In this document: piece after piece, positions 6,447 through 14,052 of the stretch
Numbering within the stretch: position 1 is the first letter of the stretch
Layout of the letters: the number at the start of each line of letters is the position of its first letter
Assembly: GCA_945861175.1 (NCBI GenBank)
Contig: CAMATR010000011.1
Coordinates: forward strand, 1 to 14,433
Reading direction: 5' to 3'
DNA length: 14,433 bases
DNA from: Chitinophaga pinensis
Lineage (GTDB): Bacteria > Bacteroidota > Bacteroidia > Flavobacteriales_D > Crocinitomicaceae
Notes under the pieces: model-generated
Seen by the model: the letters and a program-made list of their open reading frames with translations, nothing else
Database searches by the model: none
Told to the model about the DNA's origin: nothing
Translations under genes and position numbers: made by a program

Positions 6447-7564
6447 TTAAGAACAGTTTGTATTACTTGCCATACTTTCTCTGCGGAATTATCCCAATTG
6501 AATTTTTTTCCTCTTTCAAGACCGGCATTCTCCAGTTGCATGCGCATAGCGTTATCCTTTGAAAGAAGTTCTAATTTTTGAGCAATATCATCCACATTAA
6601 AGGGGTCACAATAAATTGCAGCTTCTCCGGCTACTTCTGGCAGCGATGTTCTATCTCCACTAATAATTGCAGTACCGCACTTCATCGCCTCCACGAGAGG
6701 TATACCGAACCCTTCGAAATAGGGAACAAAAGTAAGTGCATCTGCTGCGGCCATCAGAAGCGATAGTTCCTTAAGTTCCAAGTGACCGGTAAAGTGAATT
6801 TCATTTTTTATTTGATCAGAAACTGTCAATTGATAAGCTTTGTTTTTCCATAATGAAGAACCTACAATGACCAACTGATGCTCAGAATCTGTTTTATCTT
6901 TAAAAATTGCGAATGCTTCGATTAATCGCGCAATATTTTTTCTTGGATGCAGTGCGCCAACAAACAAGAAAAAGGACTTTCCCAATGAATATATGGCTTT
7001 GATGGAGGCTTGTTCAGTTTCGTTTATTGGAACAAATACATCAGAGGCACCGTTCCAAATAGAAGTTATTTTTTGCGGCGAAATATGGTATGTATCGACA
7101 ATATCTTGTTTTGAATATTCAGAAACTGTAATAATATGTTCGGCTTTCTGGGCGAATAGAGGAAAAAAGCGCCTCAAATAAACACGGGCAGACCATGGTA
7201 AGTCTTTCGGGAAATGCTCGAAATTGATATCGTGAATAACACAAATCTGAGGTGTTTTCGTCCAAAGTGAAAGATAACCATCTGGCGAAAAAAATAAGTC
7301 AGCATTAAATTTTTTCAACGCTTTGCGAACAGCAAATTCAAACCAGTAAATAAATAATAGGGGATGCCGAGCAGGGGGACCAAGTACAATTGGGGTTACG
7401 TTTGGACCAAATATAAATTTAGAATCAAATGGTCTATCGAAGAAGAAAATAAATTCGTGTTCGGGATGTTGTTGAACCAATCGTTTAGTGATCTCATAGG
7501 TATACCATCCGAAACCCTCCATTTTGCCTGAAAGTAAAAAGCGGGTATTGACAGCAATTTTCAT
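6440..7564 (-). CDS. GT4-family (glycosyl transferases group 1) glycosyltransferase
   Basis: The ATG at 7564-7562 gives 374 residues starting 'MKIAVNTRFLL', a normal start for the family. A TTG two codons upstream would overlap the preceding stop and is less likely. The protein has the two-domain GT-B layout. In the N-terminal half there is 'VIHDINFEHFP' (about 109-119) and 'ITVSEYSKQDI' (about 145-155). In the C-terminal half there is 'FLFVGALHPRKNI' (about 199-211), a 'FTGHL' strand near 258, and the E-x7-E nucleotide-sugar motif 'EGFGIPLVE' with Glu284 and Glu292. Such enzymes are retaining transferases acting at the cytoplasmic face, often with a GDP- or UDP-sugar in exopolysaccharide or lipopolysaccharide synthesis. 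Donor and acceptor cannot be told from the sequence. The gene starts 2 nt after the stop of the metallo-hydrolase gene, so both are probably co-transcribed, although no functional link is evident. Confidence 0.9.
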   Translation of the reverse strand: MKIAVNTRFLLSGKMEGFGWYTYEITKRLVQQHPEHEFIFFFDRPFDSKFIFGPNVTPIVLGPPARHPLLFIYWFEFAVRKALKKFNADLFFSPDGYLSLWTKTPQICVIHDINFEHFPKDLPWSARVYLRRFFPLFAQKAEHIITVSEYSKQDIVDTYHISPQKITSIWNGASDVFVPINETEQASIKAIYSLGKSFFLFVGALHPRKNIARLIEAFAIFKDKTDSEHQLVIVGSSLWKNKAYQLTVSDQIKNEIHFTGHLELKELSLLMAAADALTFVPYFEGFGIPLVEAMKCGTAIISGDRTSLPEVAGEAAIYCDPFNVDDIAQKLELLSKDNAMRMQLENAGLERGKKFNWDNSAEKVWQVIQTVLKK

Positions 7565-7566
7565 TT

Positions 7567-8214
7567 TCAAAAATTCAAGATATAATTGGAGAGCTTTTCC
7601 TTACCAATTGTTGTTTCTGGACCATGACCGCAGAAAACGATTGTTTCTTCAGGCAATTTAAACATCGTATTATAAATGGAGTTTTTTAAAGTATCTAAAT
7701 CGCCCCCCGGTAGATCGACTCGTCCAAAGCTACCATTGAATAATACATCTCCATTGATGACAAAATTATTTTCCTTATTGAAATAAACAACATGTCCTGG
7801 GCAATGACCGGGAACATAAAATACTTCAAGCTGAATTCCACCAAATTCTAATTGTTCGCCACCCTGAAGCAAAAAGTCTGGCAGCGGCGAAGTTTCATAA
7901 CCCTGAAAGCCATAAACATGGGCATAATTATCAATTGATTTGAGTGTTGGCAGATCTTTTTCGTGCAAATAATAGGGGCACTGAAAAGTTCTTTTTACAA
8001 ATGCATTTCCTAATACATGATCAATGTGCGCGTGTGTTCCAAGTAATGCTCGAACATTAAGCTCATTCTCTTCAATGTATTGAGTCAACTCATTTTGCTC
8101 GTGGCGATCGTAACAACCTGGGTCAATGATAACGCAGTTTTTATTTGTGTCAAAGAGCAAGTAGGTATTCTCCTGAAATCCATTGAATGTAAAGGTGACG
8201 ACTGTTGTTTTCAT
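7567..8214 (-). CDS. MBL-fold metallo-hydrolase, YcbL/glyoxalase II-like
   Basis: The 215-residue protein is a compact metallo-beta-lactamase-fold enzyme with all metal-binding motifs. The HxHxDH motif is 'THAHIDH' with His61, His63, Asp65 and His66. His137 lies in 'GHCPGH', Asp156 in 'GDVLFNGSFGRVDLPGGD' and His197 in 'GHGPET'. The N-terminal 'FQENTYLL' (13-20) and the length are typical of the short YcbL-type subgroup, which lacks the extra C-terminal domain of classical glyoxalase II. It is cytosolic by the absence of a signal peptide. The likely reaction is thioester hydrolysis (S-lactoylglutathione-like), but the physiological substrate of this group is often unknown. A TAnnTTTG promoter element ends 16 nt upstream of the start codon, and the divergent lipoprotein gene starts 97 nt away. 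Confidence 0.92.
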   Translation of the reverse strand: MKTTVVTFTFNGFQENTYLLFDTNKNCVIIDPGCYDRHEQNELTQYIEENELNVRALLGTHAHIDHVLGNAFVKRTFQCPYYLHEKDLPTLKSIDNYAHVYGFQGYETSPLPDFLLQGGEQLEFGGIQLEVFYVPGHCPGHVVYFNKENNFVINGDVLFNGSFGRVDLPGGDLDTLKNSIYNTMFKLPEETIVFCGHGPETTIGKEKLSNYILNF

Positions 8215-8230
8215 TTAAAAAGAATTACTT

Positions 8231-8238
8231 CAAATTTA
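8231..8238 (-). promoter_or_regulatory. Putative -7 promoter element for the MBL hydrolase / glycosyltransferase operon
   Basis: Read on the minus strand this is TAAATTTG, a full match to the Bacteroidota -7 consensus TAnnTTTG. Its last base is separated from the start codon at 8214 by 16 nt, giving a short leader. No TTG was found 17-23 nt further upstream, so the -33 element is weak or absent. Confidence 0.45.
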
Positions 8239-8266
8239 AAGCTATTTTTAACAGAAATCTACGGCA

Positions 8267-8295
8267 TTGTTTTTGAAAAGCAATGTTTATATTTG
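8267..8295 (+). promoter_or_regulatory. Bacteroidota-type promoter for the lipoprotein gene
   Basis: TTG at 8267-8269, an 18-nt spacer and TATATTTG at 8288-8295 match the consensus TTG-N17-23-TAnnTTTG recognised by the primary sigma factor of this phylum. The element ends 16 nt before the ATG at 8312, giving a leader of about 10 nt. This placement also argues against any start codon upstream of 8312. Confidence 0.65.
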
Positions 8296-8311
8296 CCAAA
8301 AAAAATCTATC

Positions 8312-8845
8312 ATGAAATATGCATTTATTTTATTAATCACAGTGATTGTTGCTAGTTGTGGGGTTAAGGTGCCCTATGACAATAATCTTCGAGATGAATT
8401 CAACCTGAATTCCACAGACAAGATTAAAAAAGTACAGTTTTTTACTTCGGCAACCATAATAATGGAGAAAAATAAAGAATTTGGAAATCAACAAACAGGA
8501 GACGATGGGGCTTTAGTTACTAATTCAAGTAAACAACAGGATAGAGTTATAATTCCAATTAATACCAAATGTGTTTTTGACAATTTCGGACCAAATGGGG
8601 AGTTAATTGTTCGCTTTGAAGTTGGAGTTGGTAAAACTATTTCTTTTGCAATGCGTCAAAATCAATCGTCTACGAAGTATTATCTCATTGCGGATTGGAC
8701 AACAGAGAAGGGTGGCAAGTTGACTTACGGAAATGAGTCGTTTTATGCAACTTCCATAAGTGGAAATGCATATTTAATGGTAAAGCGCAAGAATTTGCAG
8801 AAAACAAAACGCAAAGACAGAGTTGTAAAAGGAATGAAAGTGTAA
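8312..8845 (+). CDS. Small lipoprotein of unknown function
   Basis: I do not recognise the family. The 177-residue product starts with a lipoprotein signal: Lys2, a hydrophobic core (residues 4-12), and lipobox V-A-S-C with Cys16 as the lipidated residue. Export to the periplasm and lipid anchoring are therefore likely. The mature part is mainly beta-type with alternating hydrophobic residues, for example 'KKVQFFTSATIIM' near residues 39-51, 'DRVIIPINTKCVF' near 77-89 and 'ELIVRFEVGVG' near 96-106. It contains one further Cys (residue 87) and ends in a very basic tail ('KRKNLQKTKRKDR'). An upstream TTG start would place the promoter inside the coding region, so ATG 8312 was chosen. The gene stands alone: it is divergent from the MBL hydrolase, and ppk1 downstream is separated by a possible terminator. 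The function is open. Confidence 0.8.
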   Translation: MKYAFILLITVIVASCGVKVPYDNNLRDEFNLNSTDKIKKVQFFTSATIIMEKNKEFGNQQTGDDGALVTNSSKQQDRVIIPINTKCVFDNFGPNGELIVRFEVGVGKTISFAMRQNQSSTKYYLIADWTTEKGGKLTYGNESFYATSISGNAYLMVKRKNLQKTKRKDRVVKGMKV

Positions 8846-8849
8846 TTCT

Positions 8850-8872
8850 AAAAGCTCTTTTAAGGCTTTTTG
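8850..8872 (+). terminator. Possible terminator after the lipoprotein gene
   Basis: AAAAGC (8850-8855) can pair with GCTTTT (8865-8870) around a 9-nt loop, followed by TTG and a T-rich stretch. A competing small hairpin is TAAAAG/CTTTTA at 8849-8862. The stem is only 6 bp, so this is a weak call. It lies 5 nt after the stop codon. Confidence 0.4.
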
Positions 8873-8932
8873 TTTACTTTAAATTAACATTACAACAACA
8901 CTGCCAGTACTTTTAATGTTGATTTTTGTCCG

Positions 8933-10975
8933 ATGAACTTAATTAACCGAGAATTAAGCTGGCTTAGTTTCAATGAGCGTGTCTTGCAAGAGGCAATGGA
9001 CAAACGTGTTCCAGCTATTGAAAGAATGAGGTTTTTAGGCATCTACTCGAATAATTTGGATGAATTTTTTCGCGTTCGTGTTGCTAATCTTCGGAGGATG
9101 ATAGCAGTTAGGAAGAAAAATGTAGAAGGCTTCAATGGAACACCCTCAGAACTTTATTCTCAGATTCGTAAAACAGTTTTAATTCAGCAAGAAAAGTTTG
9201 AAATTGCTTATAAAGAGATTTTTGAGGAGTTAGCAGCGTCGGGAATCTATCAGGTTGATGAGAATACAGTTAAAGAAGAACACAGGAAAGAACTAGAATC
9301 TTTTTTTGAATTGAAACTCAAGCATGCCATTGTTCCAATTATGTTGGACACAAATTCACCTTTCCCAAGGTTGAAAGATTCAAGCATCTATTTGGCAGTA
9401 AAGATTTTATTAGAAAATAAAAAACAACCAAAATTTGCACTAATTCAAGTTCCCCCTGGATTTTCAAGGTTTTATTTGATGAAGCAAAAGAAGAGTGATT
9501 ACGTAATTTTATTGGATGATGTCATTCGACTAAATCTAGAAAAGATTTTTTCAATTTTCAATTTTAAAAAAATACAAGCATTTACATTTAAATTTACGCG
9601 AGATGCAGAATTAGATTTGGATGATGATATTTCAGTTTCTTTCATAGATAAAATTGAAAAGAGTTTAAAGCAAAGAAAGGTAGGGAAACCTGTTCGTTTT
9701 GTTTATGATGAAAACATGCCGAATGACTTGCTCAAGCATTTATTGAGTTCACTTGGTCTTCGATTTGGGGTAAACACAATTCCAGGCGGGAAATACCATA
9801 ATTTCAAGGATTTTATGTCTTTTCCTTCTTTCGATAAAAAAAGATTACTCTTTAAGCCTCAACATCCAAATACACACCCCCATTTCGAGGGCAAAGGAAG
9901 TTTAATTAAACAAGTTCTTAAAAAGGACGTCATGCTTAATTTTCCTTATCAACGATTTGATTATGTCGTAGATCTTTTAAGAGAGGCAGCAATTGACCCT
10001 CTGGTATCTGCAATCAAAATAAACATCTATAGAGTTGCCTACTATTCGCAAGTTATGAATGCCTTGATGGCTGCCGTTTTTAATGGAAAAAAAGTCACTG
10101 TAATTCTTGAATTACAAGCACGATTTGATGAAGAGAACAATCTTTATTGGGCAAGTATTCTTAAAGAAAATGGCGCGAAAGTAATTTATGGCATTCAAGA
10201 TTTGAAGGTTCATTCCAAGTTAATGCAGATCACAAGACAGGGTGATGGTCCCGAACAATTAATTACTTATATCGGCACAGGAAATTTTAATGAGCGTTCA
10301 TCGTTAATATATAGCGATCTTGGTTTGTTTACAAAAGATTTGAGTATTTCGAAGGAGGTACAAAGGGTATTTCGTTTGATGGAAAACAATATGGACAGGC
10401 CCATTTTTAAACATTTGATGGTTTCTCCGTTTAATACCCGGAGAAAAATTATTCAATTGATTGATCAGGAAATCAACCATACGAAAAAGGGTCAAAAAGG
10501 CTTTATTCGCATCAAAATGAATAATATTACTGACCGAAAAATGATTGAAAAATTATACGAGGCGAGTTTAGCGGGTGTAAAAATCCAACTGATAATTAGA
10601 GGGATCTGCTCTTTAATTCCGGGGGTAAAGAATCTTAGTGAGAACATAGAAGCCATAAGTATTGTTGACCGTTATCTTGAACATTCACGTTTCATGATTT
10701 TTGGAAATAATGGTCAACCACATTATTTCATTACTTCTGCGGATTGGATGGAACGAAATTTGGATAAAAGAGTAGAAGTAGGGTGCCCTATATATTCTCC
10801 AGAAATTCGCAAAGAAATTGATTTGTTGTTTGATTATCAATGGAAGGGAAGTGTTAAATCAAGGTTAATCAGAAAAGATATGCTAAATGAATATAGGCAA
10901 ACAGTGGGTGGGAAACCTTTTCATGCTCAGGTGGCAACCTATAAATATTTTAGTCTCAGATCAAAAATTATTTAA
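8933..10975 (+). CDS. ppk1: Polyphosphate kinase 1
   Basis: The 680-residue protein has the full PPK1 layout: an N-terminal domain with 'NRELSWLSFNERVLQEA' (5-21) and 'NNLDEFFRVRVANLRR' (40-55), then a head domain and two phospholipase D-like C-terminal domains. The catalytic residues are visible. His427 in 'DLKVHSKLM' corresponds to the autophosphorylated His435 of the E. coli enzyme, and His584 in 'DRYLEHSRFMIFGN' corresponds to His592. 'GTGNFNERSS' (448-457) and 'TSADWMERNLDKRVE' (601-615) are further family signatures. The enzyme reversibly polymerises the gamma-phosphate of ATP into polyphosphate, usually at the membrane periphery. No exopolyphosphatase (ppx) gene lies next to it in the window. 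The 3' end overlaps the convergent DUF2141 gene by 8 nt, so the two transcripts can form antisense at their ends. No clear promoter was found in the 87-nt upstream gap. Confidence 0.97.
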   Translation: MNLINRELSWLSFNERVLQEAMDKRVPAIERMRFLGIYSNNLDEFFRVRVANLRRMIAVRKKNVEGFNGTPSELYSQIRKTVLIQQEKFEIAYKEIFEELAASGIYQVDENTVKEEHRKELESFFELKLKHAIVPIMLDTNSPFPRLKDSSIYLAVKILLENKKQPKFALIQVPPGFSRFYLMKQKKSDYVILLDDVIRLNLEKIFSIFNFKKIQAFTFKFTRDAELDLDDDISVSFIDKIEKSLKQRKVGKPVRFVYDENMPNDLLKHLLSSLGLRFGVNTIPGGKYHNFKDFMSFPSFDKKRLLFKPQHPNTHPHFEGKGSLIKQVLKKDVMLNFPYQRFDYVVDLLREAAIDPLVSAIKINIYRVAYYSQVMNALMAAVFNGKKVTVILELQARFDEENNLYWASILKENGAKVIYGIQDLKVHSKLMQITRQGDGPEQLITYIGTGNFNERSSLIYSDLGLFTKDLSISKEVQRVFRLMENNMDRPIFKHLMVSPFNTRRKIIQLIDQEINHTKKGQKGFIRIKMNNITDRKMIEKLYEASLAGVKIQLIIRGICSLIPGVKNLSENIEAISIVDRYLEHSRFMIFGNNGQPHYFITSADWMERNLDKRVEVGCPIYSPEIRKEIDLLFDYQWKGSVKSRLIRKDMLNEYRQTVGGKPFHAQVATYKYFSLRSKII

Positions 10976-11387
10976 CATTGATGCTTATCCATTTTGACTT
11001 GTCAAGGTTTAAAGCTGCGCTTTGAAAGGAAGGGGCACTAAACGTTTCGCGGGCGTTATTGGAAAAGCCATATTTTTCGACGGGAATTCCAAGCATATTT
11101 TTATCCAGGATGCCATTTCGATTTCGATCATGAAATACGGCAATGGCATAATAACCTTTTTCTAATGTTTCAAAGGTAATTTTTGCTATTCCATTCTCAA
11201 TGACGACAACCTTACCAATGAATTGTTTATTGATTTCAGGCCATTTATCTTGGGGGCGGTACAATCCAATAAAAGCTTTTCCTTCATTACTGGAGAATCC
11301 AGTCACCTGCAGAGAGAGGGAAATATTAGTATTCTTTTTTGGGGATAACAAGCTAATTAAAATTGCAAGTAGTAAAAATGATTTCAT
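10968..11387 (-). CDS. DUF2141 domain exported protein
   Basis: The 139-residue product carries the DUF2141 hallmarks: 'GKAFIGLYRPQDKWP' (36-50), 'GYYAIAVFHDRNRNGILDKN' (78-97), 'LGIPVEKYGFSNNARETF' (99-116) and 'APSFQSAALNL' (118-128). The N-terminus is hydrophobic (about residues 3-15) and probably acts as a signal peptide, though no clean cleavage site is seen. The function of this family is unknown; members are exported, small, beta-rich proteins common in Bacteroidota and Proteobacteria. The segment from Asp87 ('DRNRNGILD') has the spacing of a calcium-binding-like loop and is a conserved part of the family. The gene faces ppk1 with an 8-nt overlap of the coding ends, and galE starts divergently 110 nt away. 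Confidence 0.85.
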   Translation of the reverse strand: MKSFLLLAILISLLSPKKNTNISLSLQVTGFSSNEGKAFIGLYRPQDKWPEINKQFIGKVVVIENGIAKITFETLEKGYYAIAVFHDRNRNGILDKNMLGIPVEKYGFSNNARETFSAPSFQSAALNLDKSKWISINVK

Positions 11388-11497
11388 ACGCAGTTAACAA
11401 TTAAGCTTTATTTTAGTTTTCCGAAAGATAACTTTAATTTAAGTGATTTAAGGAATTCTTGCTACATCGCAGCAATAGTGTTACTTTTAAAGCCCCA

Positions 11498-12529
11498 ATG
11501 GAAAATAACAAGACGATACTCATAACCGGTGGATGCGGCTACATCGGTTCACACACTATAATTGAGCTAGTGAAGGCTGGTTATCAGCCAATCATTGTAG
11601 ATGATTTTCGAAATGCTAATCGAATCGTAGTTGATGGATTATGCACAATTATTGGCTTTAGTCCATCTATTTATGAAATTGATGTTTGCAATGAGGCACA
11701 GATGGACAATCTTTTTCAAGAATATTCTTTTTCTGGAATAATACATTTTGCTGCATATAAAGCTGTAGGAGAATCCGTTCAAGAGCCATTGAAATATTAT
11801 CACAATAATATTGAGGGTTTATCTGTAATTTGTTCGTTGGCATTAAAATACAAAGTTTCAAATTTTGTTTTCTCCTCTTCTTGCACTGTTTATGGAGAAC
11901 CACAAGGCTTAAAAGAGGTAAATGAAAAAACACCGAAAGTTCAACCAAGTTCGCCTTACGGATATACAAAACTTGTTGGAGAGCAAATCATTGAAGATGT
12001 GCAACGAGTAAACCCTTCTTTTAGAGCAGTTAATTTGAGGTATTTTAATCCTGTCGGGGCGCATCCTTCAGCTTTAATTGGGGAATTCCCTATTGGAAGA
12101 CCAAATAATTTGTTTCCATTTATAACACAAACAGCAATAGGCAAGCAAGAATGCTTGGTAATTAATGGGAATGATTATCCAACAGTTGATGGCACTTGCG
12201 TCCGGGATTATATTCATGTATGTGATTTAGCTGAAGCTCATGTTCAGGCCATTGCATTTTTAGAGGCACAAAATGGAGTATGCATGGAGGCCGTTAATAT
12301 AGGCACCGGAAAAGGCACAAGTGTTTTGGAGGTAATTCAACTTTTTGAGAAAAATACAGGTGAAAAATTAAATTGGAAGTTTGGTCCACGACGAGAGGGT
12401 GATGTCATTGAAATTTTTGCAAATGCCGCAAAATCCAAAGATTTATTAAATTGGTCACCAACATTCACGGTTTCAGATGCTATACTTCATGCATGGAAAT
12501 GGGAAAAAAACCTTCAGCTGCATGCTTAA
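11498..12529 (+). CDS. galE: UDP-glucose 4-epimerase (GalE)
   Basis: ATG 11498 gives 343 residues beginning just before the NAD-binding motif. An upstream TTG at 11459 would add 13 residues with no counterpart in the family. The extended short-chain dehydrogenase fold is shown by 'TGGCGYIGSH' (10-19), Asp35-Asp36 ending the second strand, 'HFAAYKAVGES' (83-93), 'FSSSCTVYG' (125-133) and the catalytic Y-x3-K pair (Tyr154, Lys158 in 'SPYGYTKLVGEQ'). Downstream, 'RYFNPVGAHPS' (181-191), 'DGTCVRDYIHVCDLA' (231-245) and 'NIGTGKGTS' (267-275) are typical GalE segments. The enzyme interconverts UDP-glucose and UDP-galactose in the cytosol and supplies surface polysaccharide synthesis. Its last 8 nt overlap the start of the next gene, so the two are translationally close. 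A possible promoter, TTG at 11459-11461 with TACTTTTA at 11482-11489, has one mismatch and would leave a very short leader. Confidence 0.95.
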   Translation: MENNKTILITGGCGYIGSHTIIELVKAGYQPIIVDDFRNANRIVVDGLCTIIGFSPSIYEIDVCNEAQMDNLFQEYSFSGIIHFAAYKAVGESVQEPLKYYHNNIEGLSVICSLALKYKVSNFVFSSSCTVYGEPQGLKEVNEKTPKVQPSSPYGYTKLVGEQIIEDVQRVNPSFRAVNLRYFNPVGAHPSALIGEFPIGRPNNLFPFITQTAIGKQECLVINGNDYPTVDGTCVRDYIHVCDLAEAHVQAIAFLEAQNGVCMEAVNIGTGKGTSVLEVIQLFEKNTGEKLNWKFGPRREGDVIEIFANAAKSKDLLNWSPTFTVSDAILHAWKWEKNLQLHA

Positions 12530-13274
12530 ATTTGTAATCATAAAACTATTATGTTTTTCAAGTATTTACTGTTTTGCACAGTACTATTCTGAATCCAATC
12601 TGGCGTCTCGATTCAAGCCTGGAGTGATGTTTCATTATAGTGGCTTGAGGCCTACTCAAGTTGAAAAGGCTAAAAAATATGATCGATTGGTTTTTGACAT
12701 TACATACAATGACTGGATGGGGGATGTTCAGCCGTTTAAGAATAGATGGTCTTCAATAGGGCTAAACACAAACCTTTTATTCGACATCCCAACGTCAAAA
12801 AAAGGCACCGTATCTTTTGCAACCGGGTTTAGACAAAGCTTCTTTAAAACGGAGAATTTATCCGCTCAATTTTTTGCTGATTCAACTAATAATTTTACAA
12901 TTCTTTCAAATTCTGAATCAAACTTAGGCATCAAAAAAAGACTACTTTGTGGGAATTCTTTGGGTGTTCCCTTTGAATTCAGATTTCGTTCCAAGGGATG
13001 GAAACACGTGAAGTTACATTTGGGTGGAGTCCTTGCATATCGATTGAACATTTACACCAAAACAATTTATAACGGATCAAAGCAAATTGAAGGCGGAATT
13101 TATAAAAACTATGATTTTGCTGATATTAATCGATTGGCGCTTTCTACCCATATTCGCTTAGGCATTCGCAATTGGTCTATCTATGGCTCTTATGGTATTA
13201 ATACTCTTTTTTCAAATCGATCGAGTACTGAACTTCGATTGTTCCAACTTGGAGTTAGTGTTTCTCTCTTTTGA
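12522..13274 (+). CDS. Outer-membrane beta-barrel protein of unknown function
   Basis: ATG 12522 overlaps the galE stop (ATGCTTAA) and gives 250 residues with a clear signal peptide ('MLKFVIIKLLCFSS', cleavage near 'CFAQ', residues 17-20). A longer reading starting inside galE would bury the signal peptide behind 15 residues. The mature protein is rich in aromatic, alternating strands, for example 'SIGLNTNLLFDIP', 'VSFATGFRQSFF', 'VKLHLGGVLAYRLNIY' and 'THIRLGIRNWSIYGSYG'. It ends in 'LRLFQLGVSVSLF', a final strand with terminal Phe as expected for BAM-inserted barrels. It resembles the broad group of small barrels (PorT-like/OmpW-size) common in Flavobacteriales, but I cannot assign a subfamily or substrate. 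It sits 3 nt before tatD in a tight gene row. Confidence 0.8.
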   Translation: MLKFVIIKLLCFSSIYCFAQYYSESNLASRFKPGVMFHYSGLRPTQVEKAKKYDRLVFDITYNDWMGDVQPFKNRWSSIGLNTNLLFDIPTSKKGTVSFATGFRQSFFKTENLSAQFFADSTNNFTILSNSESNLGIKKRLLCGNSLGVPFEFRFRSKGWKHVKLHLGGVLAYRLNIYTKTIYNGSKQIEGGIYKNYDFADINRLALSTHIRLGIRNWSIYGSYGINTLFSNRSSTELRLFQLGVSVSLF

Positions 13275-13277
13275 CGC

Positions 13278-14051
13278 ATGATATTCATTGACACGCATAC
13301 TCATCTTTTTTCATCTTCTTTTGATGAAGATCGGTCTGACGTTGTTGAAAGAGCTATTATTGCCGGAGTTGATAAATTATTTCTTCCCAATATAGATATA
13401 ACTTCAATTGAGCCTATGTACAATTTGTGCAGTCAATTTCCTGATAATTGTTTTCCAATGATGGGCTTACATCCCGGTTCTGTGGATGAAAACTGGAAAA
13501 AAAATTTAGAAGTAGTTAAAGAACATTTATTTACTCGCAAAAACATTGCTATTGGTGAAATAGGAATGGATTTATATTGGGATAAAACTTTACAAGAAGC
13601 ACAAGCGAAGGCTTTTCGAGAACAAATTTGTTGGGCGAAAGAATTGGAATTGCCTATAATCATTCATTGTCGTGAAGCATTTGAAGAGATTTTCGAAATT
13701 TTAGATGAGTTGAATGATGAAAAGTTGTCGGGTATTTTCCATTGTTTTACCGGTAATCTCGAACAAGCCAAAAAAATCCAGGAATATGGAGGCTTTATGC
13801 TGGGGTTGGGAGGAGTATTAACCTATAAAAAGTCAGGGTTGGATGAGGTTGTAAAAGACATTCCGCTCGACATGATTGTTTTGGAAACAGACTCACCTTA
13901 TCTACCCCCAACACCCCACCGAGGCAAGAGAAATGAAAGTGCTTATTTGATTCATATTGCGGAAAAATTAGCTGACATAAAACAAATCAAATTGTCCCAA
14001 ATAGCAGATATTACAACTGCGAATGCGCATCGAATTTTTAACCTTAATTGA
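13278..14051 (+). CDS. TatD-family metal-dependent hydrolase (DNase)
   Basis: The 257-residue protein is a complete TatD-type TIM-barrel metallohydrolase. Metal and active-site residues are visible: His7 and His9 in 'DTHTHL', His65 in 'GLHPG', Glu94 in 'GEIGMD', His130 in 'IIIHCREA', His155 in 'IFHCFTGN' and Asp205 in 'LETDSPYLPP'. The 'TPHRGKRNE' segment (212-220) and the C-terminal 'TTANAHRIFNLN' (246-257) complete the family pattern, and the length is typical. Characterised TatD proteins are cytoplasmic 3'-5' exonucleases or DNases linked to DNA repair and degradation. Substrate details for this member are inferred. The gene follows the outer-membrane protein gene after 3 nt and precedes the asparaginase gene by 1 nt. 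tatD followed by type I asparaginase is a recurrent order in Bacteroidota. Confidence 0.94.
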   Translation: MIFIDTHTHLFSSSFDEDRSDVVERAIIAGVDKLFLPNIDITSIEPMYNLCSQFPDNCFPMMGLHPGSVDENWKKNLEVVKEHLFTRKNIAIGEIGMDLYWDKTLQEAQAKAFREQICWAKELELPIIIHCREAFEEIFEILDELNDEKLSGIFHCFTGNLEQAKKIQEYGGFMLGLGGVLTYKKSGLDEVVKDIPLDMIVLETDSPYLPPTPHRGKRNESAYLIHIAEKLADIKQIKLSQIADITTANAHRIFNLN

Positions 14052-14052
14052 A

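Noticed and set aside
7562..7570. TTG start two codons upstream for the glycosyltransferase
   Set aside because: It would overlap the stop of the MBL gene, while the ATG at 7564-7562 gives the normal N-terminus and a 2-nt gap.
8267..8311. Longer N-terminus for the lipoprotein from a TTG at 8267
   Set aside because: That TTG is part of the promoter, and the extension would place 15 residues before a complete lipoprotein signal peptide.
8886..8920. Inverted repeat AACATTA / TAATGTT upstream of ppk1, possible operator
   Set aside because: Only 7 bp with a 21-nt loop and no G-C-rich core; expected by chance in AT-rich DNA. A Pho-box-like direct repeat was not evident either.
11090..11130. EF-hand reading of the 'DRNRNGILD' loop in the DUF2141 protein
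   Set aside because: This segment is a regular part of the DUF2141 signature, so it is a family trait and not a new feature of this gene.
11459..11497. Longer N-terminus for GalE from a TTG at 11459
   Set aside because: GalE proteins start just before the TGGxGYIGSH motif; the extra 13 residues have no family counterpart.
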